From NCBI GenBank assembly GCA_046331705.1, contig JAXLQJ010000003.1:124001-188000 (forward strand): a stretch of 64,000 nt of DNA, read 5' to 3'. Below, one piece after another: positions 28,501-36,741 of this stretch. Below the pieces are notes generated by a model. That model did no database searches, was not told where the DNA came from, and worked only from the letters and a program-made list of their open reading frames with translations. The translations under genes were made by a program, and so were the position numbers. Position 1 is the first letter of the stretch; the number at the start of each line of letters is the position of its first letter. This stretch comes from JADJOY01 sp046331705 [NCBI: bacterium]. GTDB taxonomy: Bacteria; JADJOY01.

Positions 28501-28811
28501 GCGAAGTCCCGGATCACCGATCCGTCGCTGCAACCGGGCGGTGCGTACCCAACGCTTCCACGCACGACCAGATTGGTGTCGCCGCCGCAGCGCGGATCGA
28601 CGACCGAAGGGGCCGCACCTGCGTCGAGACTCCGCGGATCGTTCACGCGCAGACCCGTGCGGCCAGCATGCGCGGCGGCGGGCCCCGCGGTGTCGAAGGC
28701 GGGCTCGTCGTCGAACGACGCGAGCTCGCCTGCAGCGGCTCGGCCACCGGCGACCGCGAGCACCAGGGCGATGGCAACCCTCCCGAGCGCCGCTCTTCCT
28801 GGAATCACCAT
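25530..28811 (-). CDS. Large modular secreted SGNH esterase with thrombospondin type 3 repeats
   Basis: A secreted protein of 1093 residues with a signal peptide (about 1-27). Residues about 60-450 are Cys-containing and not recognised. An SGNH/GDSL esterase domain follows: YAALGDSYSSGENV (Ser468), ITIGGNDVAFG (Asn570) and SFHPNERGQLEYG (His718), the layout of the Streptomyces scabies-type esterase. Residues about 887-990 are Asp-rich thrombospondin type 3 calcium-binding repeats (DADGAPDLCDNCP and similar). Residues about 993-1065 resemble an InlB-type beta repeat (EGFEFVGWLGDVVS). The shared signature IFSDGFDLGDTCAWTRASP occupies 1070-1088, followed by five residues. A surface-attached, Ca-stabilised esterase is likely. 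It is monocistronic, 43 bp upstream of the sulfatase-YfhO operon, so it may also lead that transcript. Confidence 0.88.
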   Translation of the reverse strand: MVIPGRAALGRVAIALVLAVAGGRAAAGELASFDDEPAFDTAGPAAAHAGRTGLRVNDPRSLDAGAAPSVVDPRCGGDTNLVVRGSVGYAPPGCSDGSVIRDFASEITCSGLTPTVTREHALDPVRVGCEDAPLRRSRVELWVKESFTFQYFDATTTDAAGDFVFCLYNPPGNSVDLFVSSQTCSDGVGDRCGSLAGAPTEFSVVATTSTNTIYNVNTSSSPARDVCTGTVEWNLADRRADSSGAEHVFDLLANEAFDTLEADVGFVNDGRLQVRFPDASTGFSIPSRIVQIASGDQQDDDVVLRMYALYVLYLLYGGVPPATPNCLTHEWGTPSSSGCAWVHGWSYFLQAAMQRDRTFVDTAAPGGEITHLRDLESLVPPAADRKDEGAVAATLWDVFDTPLDAEGWDAVAFGLEPIWSTVAAERPADVCAFHDAFVKPRDPATPLLPIFDHHGIHCPVRYAALGDSYSSGENVPDYFFGTDTETDQCHRSENAYATKIRTPGNTETVWQLAVGDPEFDWKFIACSGAETKNVKPYAKGGVWRFTEPPQLDQGVVMDTTNMVSITIGGNDVAFGPAVERCLFGDCTTEQAHLPYGTGTWPEVLAARVAQARTDLESVYRDIRSSAQDAAVFVLNYPVLVGDASCLGTFGRFGLSQAERLFIVSAGKALDDAIRAATTAAGVQFVGEVSQRFRGHEVCAPKGQEWISGAKSPKAASFHPNERGQLEYGRALMSYLEAKRNQGWEHGFLCNGLPRNPPEGAARQPAAMAVTPSVLVAPTWTDLEVSADPAPPCVTRPGWFARGQTLRLRASGFAAGDLVYVRVKSQTFGVVTQLGTLHADGQGALDASIALPVDLGTLGSHLLDAVGAGAAGAGHLASTEITIASSPTADADADGAPDLCDNCPHASPAIQTDSDDDGNGDVCDPCPGDYDDDLDADGACAPLDPCPYDPENDGDGDGVCESEDNCPLDGNADQADDDGDGRGNACEGAPCYTLALDSDPAESGTVVGSSPTCGLADYQAGTNAKLLASPNEGFEFVGWLGDVVSTANPLVVPIGASLHVIAKFQPMNPEIFSDGFDLGDTCAWTRASPPRVCN

Positions 28812-28988
28812 CGGCTGCCTCGCCGACGCCGCGCCAGCGCGCCGAGGGTCTCGCGGCCTACCCCGAGCGGGATCGAGACAGCGCTCGAACGAAGATGGGA
28901 CGAGGCGGCGGCGAGATCGTCAGGCCTCGAGACCACGAGCACTCCCGCGTGGGTACCCGCTGAAACCCGGCAGACCTACGGAAAATTG

Positions 28989-28998
28989 GGGATATCCC
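28989..28998. promoter_or_regulatory. Palindrome in the 277-bp gap upstream of the esterase gene
   Basis: GGGATATCCC is a perfect 10-bp palindrome in an A+T-richer patch (CTACGGAAAATTG before it, GAGTCTACG after it) within the gap 28812-29088 that must hold the promoter of the large esterase. It could be an operator. A 10-bp palindrome is also expected by chance in 64 kb, so this is tentative. Nothing else was recognised in the gap. Confidence 0.22.
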
Positions 28999-29088
28999 GA
29001 GTCTACGTCCAGACGCTCGAACGGCGTCAAGCCGTGGGCAGGCGGTTGCGCTGCGGTGCCGAGACGAGCGCGGTCGTTCGGCGCGGGC

Positions 29089-30372
29089 TCAACCGGACGC
29101 GCGCGCACACGTCTTGGGCGGCACGGACGACGTCCAGCTACACACCGACCCGTCGTCGAATGCACCGGTGAAGACTGGCATGTCGCATCCCCGGAGCGAC
29201 CATTTGTAGGGATTGCCGACGAGATCGGGCTGATCGATGAATCGCAGCGTCAGCACGTAGTTCCCGGTGGACGGGAGCTTCGTGGAGATCGAGTAGCCGG
29301 CGACGAACGGATCGGGACTCGCCTCGGTTCGCAAGCTCGCGTAGAAGCGCGGCCCACGGTAGGAGCGGATGTGAACCGCCTGGCCCGCCACACCGTGGAA
29401 GCGATATTGATCGATGTCGTCCACGGTCTGGAACGCGCCGACGAGGTTGTCGCCGAGACGCACCAGATCCGTGTCGCCACCGCCATTGGTGTCGGTGGAG
29501 GTCACGTTACCGATGCAGACGTCGTCGACGTACCAACCCTCGTAGCCGACCGTGGCGTCACACACGAATCCAAATCGGATCACCGTGTTCGGCCCGGTGT
29601 AGCCCGAGAGATCCACCACCGCGGGGCGAAATCGACCGAACGTGAAACCGTCCGGCAGCCCGCCGAGCGGCCCGAACGACTGGCTCGACGCGATCGGCGT
29701 GAACGTCGCGCCGCCGTCCGTCGAGACCTCGACACTGGCCGTGTCGTAGGAGAATCCCTCGGCGTCCAGGAAATGATTGAAGACGAGGCCAGGGCTCGAG
29801 AGGCTCGTGGTGTTGACGACAGGCGACGTCAGCGTGGCACCTTCCGCGAATCCCGTGCCGTAGCTGAAGGTCGCGGGATCGCCCCAGTAGAACGACGTGC
29901 TCGGCGAATGCCCGGGCGTCGCCGCGCGGTTCGTCACCCGCTGCCAGGTGAGCTGGCGCTGCACGTGGCCAGCGGTGAAGCCACCCGCATCCGCCTCGAA
30001 ATCCTCCGACAGCACCGAGCAGTCGGCGTCGACGAAATCGCTGTCCGCGACCGTGGTCGAGGTCCAGGGCTGCTCGGTGCAGCTGCTCGACGACGAGAGC
30101 GCGGCCATGTCGCGCCATTCGCTCTCCAGGCGTGCGCGCATGCCACCTGGCTTGGCGCGCTGATGGCCGTTCGGGCCGTCCGTGCCAGCCGCCGGCGTGC
30201 CCGGGTAGCGCCGCACCAGCGCGGTCGTGGCCTTCGCCTTGGAGCGCTCGCCGCCACGCTGGAGGGCGGCGGCCTCCGAGGGCAGGAACTGCTCCATCAC
30301 CGCGAGCGCCGCCCCCGTCATCAAGACGGCCATGAGGACGAAGCCCAACGCGTGCTGCTTGGCTCGAGCCAC
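29089..30372 (-). CDS. Secreted jelly-roll + PPC-domain protein with shared C-terminal signature
   Basis: A protein of 427 residues. The N-terminus MARAKQHALGFVLMAVLMTG is a single hydrophobic segment without an obvious cleavage site, perhaps an anchor. Residues about 120-280 form a MAM/immune-inhibitor-A-like jelly roll: SEDFEADAGGFTAGHVQRQ, VEVSTDGGATF, VIRFGFVCDATVGYEGWYVD. Residues about 300-385 match a bacterial pre-peptidase C-terminal (PPC) domain (DIDQYRFHGVAGQAVHI and LPSTGNYVLTLRF). The signature VFTGAFDDGSVCSWTSSVP is at 400-418, then nine residues. No peptidase domain is present although these modules usually accompany one. ATG 30372 is divergent from the TMTC-like gene (79 bp), so a shared promoter region lies at 30373-30451. 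Confidence 0.8.
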   Translation of the reverse strand: MARAKQHALGFVLMAVLMTGAALAVMEQFLPSEAAALQRGGERSKAKATTALVRRYPGTPAAGTDGPNGHQRAKPGGMRARLESEWRDMAALSSSSSCTEQPWTSTTVADSDFVDADCSVLSEDFEADAGGFTAGHVQRQLTWQRVTNRAATPGHSPSTSFYWGDPATFSYGTGFAEGATLTSPVVNTTSLSSPGLVFNHFLDAEGFSYDTASVEVSTDGGATFTPIASSQSFGPLGGLPDGFTFGRFRPAVVDLSGYTGPNTVIRFGFVCDATVGYEGWYVDDVCIGNVTSTDTNGGGDTDLVRLGDNLVGAFQTVDDIDQYRFHGVAGQAVHIRSYRGPRFYASLRTEASPDPFVAGYSISTKLPSTGNYVLTLRFIDQPDLVGNPYKWSLRGCDMPVFTGAFDDGSVCSWTSSVPPKTCARASG

Positions 30373-30451
30373 GCCACCTCCGATCGGATCTGACGCAATG
30401 GCTCTCGGGTGATTTCTTTAGCACGCGATTTTCGGCAGGTGCAACGTCGCC

Positions 30452-32224
30452 ATGCGGCCAGGCCCATCCCCGCTCGGACGCCAGATCCGGCCATGGATCG
30501 CGGTCGCCATCGTCGCGCTCGCCGCCATCGTTCCCTACCTCGGCACCTTGCGCCACGGGTTCGTGTGGGACGACGGGATCCTCGTCGAGAGCGACCACCG
30601 CATTCGGTCGCTCGGCGCAGCATTGGGCGCCTTTCGCGAGGACTTCTTCGGCGATGCCGGCCACATGGGGTACTACCGCCCTGTCGTGACACTCAGCTTC
30701 GCGCTCGATTACCGCCTCGGACGATCGAACCCGTTCGGGTATCACCTCACGAACGTCTCGCTGCACGCGCTGGTCGCGCTGCTGGTGCTGGCGACGCTTC
30801 GTCAGTGGGGGGCAGCGCCGCGGGTCGCGTGCGTGGGCGCGGTGCTCTTCGCGGTGCATCCCGCGCACACGGAGAACGTCGCGTGGATCTCCGGTCGCAC
30901 GGACATCCTCGCCGCCGCATTCGCGCTCGCGAGCGTGTGGTTGCTGGGGATCCACGACGCGCGCGCCAGCGCGCGCGCCTCTCCCGAATCGCGCTGGCAC
31001 CGACTCGCGCGCGCCGCGTTGCTCGTCGGCTCCGCGGGTTGCTGCGCGCTCGCCTTGCTCTCGAAGGAGATTGCCCTGGCGCTGCCCGTGGTTCTGGTGC
31101 TGGACCGCTGGCTTCGGCGGCCACGGGATGGGCGATCGTCCCTCGCGATTCTTCCGCACCTGACCATCACCGTCGGCTACCTGCTGGTGCGCGTCCTGCT
31201 GGTGCCCCCGGCCATGACACGGGTGCCCCTGGACGCGACCCTGCGCTCGTTTCTCGCATCGCTCCCGAAATACCTCGGGCTCTTTCTCGTCCCTGCCGAG
31301 CTGACCGCGTACCGCCGCAATCCCTACTCCGGGTGGAGCGATCCGCTGTGGATCCTCGGCGCGATCGGCGCCGCGGGGATCGCGTTTGCAGCGCTGCGTC
31401 CCCGCACGCGGTGGCGCCCCGCCGAGCGTCTCGCGGTGCTCGGCACGCTCGCCACCTTCGCGCCGCTCTCGAACCTGATCCGGGTGAGCTCTCCGGCCGA
31501 CATGGGCTTCACGATGGCGGACCGCTTCCTCTACTTCCCGTCCATCGGGCTTTCGGCCATCGCCGCATCACTGCTCGTGTCGGCTACCGCGAGCCTGTCC
31601 GGCCGAGCGCGCACGGGGTGCAAGCTCGCGATCGGGGCGAGCATCCTCGGCCTCGCGATGACGACCCTCGGCCGCAATCGCGTCTGGCAGAACGACGTGA
31701 TGCTCTTCGAGGCGACACGCGCGACCACCGACGACGCCTTCCTGGTGGACGTCAACTACGCCATGGCGCTGAGACGAGACGGCGACCTCGCACGTTCCAT
31801 CGCCCTGCTCGAGGAGAAGGACGCAGCGACCCGGCCCGGCTCGCGAAACGAACAAGCCGTCCGGCTGGCGCTGGCGGGGGCGTATGCGGCGAACGGCGAA
31901 ACGGAGCGCGCGCGCCAGATGCTGCTCGCGCTGCGGGGAAGGACCCGTGAGCCGGCCCCGGTGCTCTACGACCTCGGGCTCCTCGACGAGAGCGCGGGGC
32001 GTGGCCGCGACGCGCTCGCGTGGTACCGGTCGGCCGCCGAGGCCGATGCCAAGCACATTCCCACCTGGGTCCGGGTGGTGCGCCTGGCGGACGAGGTCGG
32101 CGAGCGGGACGTCGCCTGCGCCGCACTCGTACGCCTGCGCGTCCTCGACCCACACCGCACCGACTGGGCGGAGCTGGATCCGGGCTGCCCATCGGCCTCG
32201 GCTGCTCGGAACGCGTCGCGCTGA
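30452..32224 (+). CDS. TMTC-like membrane mannosyltransferase-type protein with TPR tail
   Basis: A protein of 590 residues: about ten hydrophobic segments (12-430) and then TPR-like helices (430-570: DLGLLDESAGRGRDALAWYR and similar). GFVWDDGILVESDHRI (Asp40-Asp41), MGYYRPVVTLSFALDY, FAVHPAHTENVAWISGRTD and GFTMADRFLYFPSIGLS are the hallmarks of the TMTC/DUF1736 family, whose animal members O-mannosylate cadherins. Bacterial members are of unknown substrate. The repeat tail probably binds the acceptor on the periplasmic side (inference). ATG 30452 has only a weak AGGTG upstream. It converges with the next gene at 10 bp. Confidence 0.85.
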   Translation: MRPGPSPLGRQIRPWIAVAIVALAAIVPYLGTLRHGFVWDDGILVESDHRIRSLGAALGAFREDFFGDAGHMGYYRPVVTLSFALDYRLGRSNPFGYHLTNVSLHALVALLVLATLRQWGAAPRVACVGAVLFAVHPAHTENVAWISGRTDILAAAFALASVWLLGIHDARASARASPESRWHRLARAALLVGSAGCCALALLSKEIALALPVVLVLDRWLRRPRDGRSSLAILPHLTITVGYLLVRVLLVPPAMTRVPLDATLRSFLASLPKYLGLFLVPAELTAYRRNPYSGWSDPLWILGAIGAAGIAFAALRPRTRWRPAERLAVLGTLATFAPLSNLIRVSSPADMGFTMADRFLYFPSIGLSAIAASLLVSATASLSGRARTGCKLAIGASILGLAMTTLGRNRVWQNDVMLFEATRATTDDAFLVDVNYAMALRRDGDLARSIALLEEKDAATRPGSRNEQAVRLALAGAYAANGETERARQMLLALRGRTREPAPVLYDLGLLDESAGRGRDALAWYRSAAEADAKHIPTWVRVVRLADEVGERDVACAALVRLRVLDPHRTDWAELDPGCPSASAARNASR

Positions 32225-32234
32225 GCGCGACCGC

Positions 32235-34370
32235 TCAACGCGGCCCGGTCGTCGCCGCCACGGTGGCGGGATCGAGCTCGAGCACGGCGAGCGTCGCGCC
32301 GCACTCGACCACGGCCTCGGGAACTCGATCCACGGCACCCTCGACGCATCGCGACCGCCACTCCACGGCACCGCGATCGGCCACCGGAATCCGCGCGAGG
32401 AGCGTCGCCGGCGGCTCGCTGGCTTCGCCGAGCCAATAGACGCGAGCGCCGCGAGCGCGCCACGCACGGATCGCCGGAAGCGGACGAAGCTGTCCCGCAG
32501 GCGAGGACTCCACCAGGAACGGCTCGCACGCTCCCCACGTCCAGAGCGGCGCGGCGAGCCGTGGCCCGTCGTTGCGCCGATCGATCAAGCACACGGAGCT
32601 CGGCTGCATCGCCGCCGCCAACGCCTCGACCGCACCGGTGGCGCCCTCGAGCTCGCGCGTGCCCCGAAACCGAAGCGAGTCGGGTGCCAGGCGCAGCACC
32701 AGCGCCACCGCGAGCACCACGCTCAGCGCGGTCCGGGCCCGTCGATCGCGCAAACGACACGACACGAGATCGACGAGCAACGCGAGCCCGGCGAAGACAC
32801 CGGGCAAGGCGCCAGGCAGCAGCCGGCGCGATGCCCAGAGCTGCTCGCGTGCGAACGCCTGTGGAACCACGATCCACTCGAGGGCGCTCGCGAACGCCAG
32901 GACGATCAGCACCGCGCGCGGCGTCCCCCCTGCTCGCGCGCCGACGACGAGCCCGAGCGCGCTGCCCACGAGGATCACGGGGCCCACGTAGAGCTTCAGC
33001 ATCGGCACCAGCGGGCTCACGGACGAAGAGAGCGCCACGCCGCCGATCGCCACGAGCGCCGCTGCACCGCCGAGCCAGCGCACGCGCGTCGCCGTGATCC
33101 TTCCGGACCGACGCAGCCACCGCCGCACGCGCACGAAGGCCATCCCCGCCGACGCGACGCCGGCCGCTCCCGCCAGCGCGGCGACGACGAGCCACGGATG
33201 CCGCAGCGCCAGCACCCCCCAGACCGCACGGTTGCTCGACGCATGCCTGCTCGCGTCGGTGAGCGCCTCCAGAAACCAGCGCTCGTGCAGGGCGATCGCC
33301 AGCGTGTCGAGGCTGTAGGCCGTGGACACGAAGGCCGCGTGCAGGAGCCCGTGGATCGCCGGCGGCAGGAAGCCCGCGAGGACCGCGGGCGCGTGCCGAG
33401 GCCGGAGGGCCAAGAGCGCCACGACCACGAGACCCGCGAGGAGCGCGCCGTCGACCTTCGTGAGAAGAATCTCCCCCCACGCGATCCCGGCGAGGACGAG
33501 CCAGCCGCACCCGCCGCGGCCATCACCGTGCAAGAAGCAAAAGGCCCCCGCCCAGAGCAGTGCCTGACACAAGACCTCGGCGGACGGCACGCGCGCGTGC
33601 CAGGTCTGCACCACGCACGCCACCAGGCCGACGCTGCCGACGAGGGCGGCGGCGGGGCGCACGGAACGAAAGAGCGAGAGGGCGAAGAGCATGGCGCCGA
33701 GCGCCGCCACGAGCGGCGTCGTCCAGAGCGCACCGCCGACTCCTCCCAGGCTCGCGAAGATGGCGATCCACACCGGGAAGAGATGCAAGCCATGCGGCAC
33801 GATCTCGCTCTGGGTTCGCTCGCGGATGTAGAAGCCGGCCAGGCGGGAGGGGCGGCTCCACACGCGCTCGAAGCCGTACCGAATCTTGGGCCGGTCGCGA
33901 ATGAACGCGTCCTCGAGGCCCGCTCGCTGCAAGAACGCGAGCTCGGGATCGTCGAAGCCGATCGACCCGTGCTTCGCGATCCGAATCCCCGTGTTGACGT
34001 AGACACCGGGGTCGCGGGCACCGATCACGTATTCGGACGGCGGGCCGTTCCACGCCAGGACGGCCACGGCGATCACGCCAGCGAGGATCACGCGAGCCGC
34101 GCGATCCCCCGCCTCGGGCTCCACCCCGTCGCGCGCAGCGCGCCGCCGCCGAATCAGCCACCACGCCGCCACCACCGCGACCGCCGCGCTGGGCGCGGAC
34201 CACGCGCGATACCAACCCAGCGTCGCAACGCAGAGGCACCACCAGCCGACGAACAAGAAGAGCGCGAGCGCCAGCGCGAGAAGTCCCGGCGGCGGATGCT
34301 GCTCCGCATGCGATGGGGAAGGTTCGTCGCGCGGCGCGCGGGCACTCGTCCCTGCCACCGCTCGGCTCAC
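32235..34370 (-). CDS. Polytopic GT-C type glycosyltransferase-like protein
   Basis: A protein of 711 residues. A short lead is followed by two helices, then EYVIGARDPGVYVNTGIRIA, the catalytic-type loop with DPG, and about ten further hydrophobic segments, ending in a soluble C-terminal domain (SSVCLIDRRNDGPRLAAPLW). HRxLLPG-like TM region ASRRLLPGALPGVFAG is in the latter half. The GTG at 34370 overlaps the TGA of the upstream membrane protein (GTGA), so it is translated coupled to that gene; sequence upstream of the GTG in frame has no membrane-protein character. Probably a lipid-linked sugar transferase, substrate unknown. Confidence 0.78.
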   Translation of the reverse strand: MSRAVAGTSARAPRDEPSPSHAEQHPPPGLLALALALFLFVGWWCLCVATLGWYRAWSAPSAAVAVVAAWWLIRRRRAARDGVEPEAGDRAARVILAGVIAVAVLAWNGPPSEYVIGARDPGVYVNTGIRIAKHGSIGFDDPELAFLQRAGLEDAFIRDRPKIRYGFERVWSRPSRLAGFYIRERTQSEIVPHGLHLFPVWIAIFASLGGVGGALWTTPLVAALGAMLFALSLFRSVRPAAALVGSVGLVACVVQTWHARVPSAEVLCQALLWAGAFCFLHGDGRGGCGWLVLAGIAWGEILLTKVDGALLAGLVVVALLALRPRHAPAVLAGFLPPAIHGLLHAAFVSTAYSLDTLAIALHERWFLEALTDASRHASSNRAVWGVLALRHPWLVVAALAGAAGVASAGMAFVRVRRWLRRSGRITATRVRWLGGAAALVAIGGVALSSSVSPLVPMLKLYVGPVILVGSALGLVVGARAGGTPRAVLIVLAFASALEWIVVPQAFAREQLWASRRLLPGALPGVFAGLALLVDLVSCRLRDRRARTALSVVLAVALVLRLAPDSLRFRGTRELEGATGAVEALAAAMQPSSVCLIDRRNDGPRLAAPLWTWGACEPFLVESSPAGQLRPLPAIRAWRARGARVYWLGEASEPPATLLARIPVADRGAVEWRSRCVEGAVDRVPEAVVECGATLAVLELDPATVAATTGPR

Positions 34371-36316
34371 GGAGCCTCCGCGGGCCGCTGGGCGAGCGAA
34401 TCGGCGGAGTCGTCGAGCGCTTCGGTGCCCGATGGATCGAGCGCGAGCGCCCGCGCCGCCGCGGCAGCGGCCTCTGCCGATCGACCGGCTCGAGCGTAGG
34501 CATCCCTCAGCCGGTGCTCGACGGCCGGTGAGGTCGGATGCGCGAGCCGCGCCTCCTCCAGAAGCCCGATCGCTCGTTCGACATCGTTCGACCGCAACGC
34601 CAGCTGCGCTTCCGACTGGAGCCGAATCGCTTCGCGAATGGCCCACCACGAGAGCGAATCGGACGCGAACGAGCGGCCACCGGATGCGCTCGAATCCCGC
34701 ACCACCACCCGAAGGTCGGCCCCGGGGCTCACCATGGCGCCGCGCTCCGCGGTGACGATCTCGAAGACCGCGCTCGTGTGCGGCGCAAGAACTGGCGGAC
34801 CCTCGCGCGTCTCCCAGCGCAACGGCTGCCAGTTTCCGCGCTGCACGTCGAACACCGGTGTGAGTGGCTCGGTCGAGCGATTCTCGACCCGCACGCGAAT
34901 GGAGCAGATCCATCCCTGACAGGCGCGATTGCGCACCCGCAGCACTTCCGCGAGCCCGGGGGCGTCGGCGGCACCACCCGCGCGCACCCACACGAGCGCG
35001 GCGACGACCAACCACCCGCCGACCACGGCCACCGTTCCGAGCACCCTGCCACGGGAGGTCCGCGACGACGTCGCCAGCGCGTCGGCGGCGTCCTGGTCGC
35101 CCCAGTTCTCGAGGATGCCGAGCACCGCGATCGGCAACCACGCCACCCAATAGCTGTGAAAGCCTCGGTGCGAGAACCAGAGCAGCACGACGGGCGCCAC
35201 CCACGGCAGGCCGCGCGTCCTCGGATGCCAGAGCACCAGGATCGCCAGCAGCAGCATCAGCGTCGCCAGCATCAGCGCCGCGTATTCGCCGCGCCCGAGC
35301 GAGGCTACGCCGTGCTGACTGAGGAGCGAGAGCCCCTCACCGAAGGTCACCATCGGCAATCGAACGTTCGCGAACACCGCGTCGCTGAAGGCGCGCGGGT
35401 CCGCCCACAGAAAAGCCGCGTTGGGAACGAGGAACGCTGCGGCGGTGACCGCTGCGAAGCGAGCGGCGCTCCACGCGCGCCGGGTCGGCGATCGTCCGTG
35501 CTCCTCCAGAAACACGCGAACGAGCACGAACGGCAACGCGAGCCACGGCGGTTGCTTCACGGCGCACGCCAGCCCGAGACAGCACGCCGACCACGCCCAT
35601 CGTCGCCACGCCACGACGCACGCCGCCATCGGAAGCACCCAGACGAAATCGGTGACGGAAGCCGCGGCGAAATCGATCGTGGTGTGATCGATCGCCAGCG
35701 GCAGGAGCGTCCACGGACGCAGCGCGGCGGGCGTGCGTCGATGAATCAGGAGCAAGGTGGCGAGCTGAAAGAGCAGCACCGAATAGCGAAGGTCCGTTCC
35801 GCCCAGCCAGAGGTACGGGACGTGCGCCAGGAAATTGAGCGCCGGGTAGGTCACGTGGTCCACCAGTCCGCCGGACTCGAGCGGCGTGACCAGCTCGCGC
35901 GGAAGATGGAATCGCTCGTAGGCCGGGCTCAGATCGACCGGGTACGGGTTCTGCCCTTCGAGCACGAGCGCCGCCGCCTCGTGCGACAGCACGATGCTGT
36001 CGGTGCGATAGCCGACCCACTGATACTCGGCGACGATCGCGACCCGAATCGCGACTCCCACGATCAGCGCCAGCGACGCGACGCTCCCCAGGCGACGCGT
36101 CGTCGTCGGCACGACGGAAGCGATCAGGAAACCGCTGCCGGCCAGGAAGAGAACGAGCGCCAGCGCCACGAGCCAGGGATGTCGCGCCAGCGGCACGTGC
36201 TGCCAGAGCACCCAGAGAATCGCGTAGTACGACGCCGCGACGCCCACGGAACCGAGGCGCGCCACGGGTGGCTCGGCGCCCTCGTCGCGCCGTATCGGCT
36301 GGCCTTCCTCACGCAT
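34367..36316 (-). CDS. Polytopic GT87-like membrane protein with TPR-like C-terminus
   Basis: From ATG 36316 this gives 649 residues. The loop VLEGQNPYPVDLSPAYERF is like the G-x-x-P-Y loop of GT87-type mannosyltransferases; CCLGLACAVKQPPWLALPF and VVLLWFSHRGFHSYWVAW are further family-type segments. After about ten hydrophobic segments comes a beta-rich periplasmic part (RNRACQGWICSIRVRVENRS) and then about 70 residues of TPR-like helices. In-frame ATGs at 36490 and 36358 would add residues of doubtful character; no ribosome-binding site decides, so the start is uncertain. It is first in an operon with the next glycosyltransferase (4-bp overlap). Confidence 0.75.
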   Translation of the reverse strand: MREEGQPIRRDEGAEPPVARLGSVGVAASYYAILWVLWQHVPLARHPWLVALALVLFLAGSGFLIASVVPTTTRRLGSVASLALIVGVAIRVAIVAEYQWVGYRTDSIVLSHEAAALVLEGQNPYPVDLSPAYERFHLPRELVTPLESGGLVDHVTYPALNFLAHVPYLWLGGTDLRYSVLLFQLATLLLIHRRTPAALRPWTLLPLAIDHTTIDFAAASVTDFVWVLPMAACVVAWRRWAWSACCLGLACAVKQPPWLALPFVLVRVFLEEHGRSPTRRAWSAARFAAVTAAAFLVPNAAFLWADPRAFSDAVFANVRLPMVTFGEGLSLLSQHGVASLGRGEYAALMLATLMLLLAILVLWHPRTRGLPWVAPVVLLWFSHRGFHSYWVAWLPIAVLGILENWGDQDAADALATSSRTSRGRVLGTVAVVGGWLVVAALVWVRAGGAADAPGLAEVLRVRNRACQGWICSIRVRVENRSTEPLTPVFDVQRGNWQPLRWETREGPPVLAPHTSAVFEIVTAERGAMVSPGADLRVVVRDSSASGGRSFASDSLSWWAIREAIRLQSEAQLALRSNDVERAIGLLEEARLAHPTSPAVEHRLRDAYARAGRSAEAAAAAARALALDPSGTEALDDSADSLAQRPAEAP

Positions 36317-36741
36317 CGCCGAACGGCATACCGCGCGCGCATGGCTCGAAGCCACCATCGGACGCGACCCACGGCGTCCGCCCGCGAGGAGCGCACCGTC
36401 CGCACTCGGGGCTTCGCGAGAGGACAGCTGAGCCATCGCGGGGATCGTCGCGACGAGGCGCAAGCGGCCACGGATGCCGACGCCCTCCACGAGCGCGTGT
36501 CAGCGCGTTCGAGCGATTCCGCGAACCCGTCCGCGGCGGAGCCGTCGAAGAGGGGCGTCGGCTCCACGAACGCGTCCGGATCGATCCCGTGCCCGCGGAG
36601 GCGACCCGGGATGGATGGGGGGGAGGCGCGGCGAGGGGTGGGCTTGCTACCATGAAGCAGTGCGTCACCACGCGCAGGCAGGGGGGCCGCGAACGTTCAC
36701 CGACGACCCGTCGGTGCGGGACGGTCGACGCCGGAGGCTTC
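36317..36741. other. Divergent intergenic region
   Basis: Between the GT87-like gene and the rightward secreted-protein gene. No convincing gene is present; if the GT87-like gene starts at 36490 the left 174 bp are coding. A seven-base G run lies near 36617-36623. The right edge carries GGAGG (36732-36736), the ribosome-binding site for the start at 36742. No clear promoter could be assigned. Confidence 0.35.

Noticed and set aside
36601-36630. Seven-base G run as a phase-variation tract for the secreted protein at 36742
   Set aside because: It lies more than 100 bp upstream of the start and outside any recognised coding frame.
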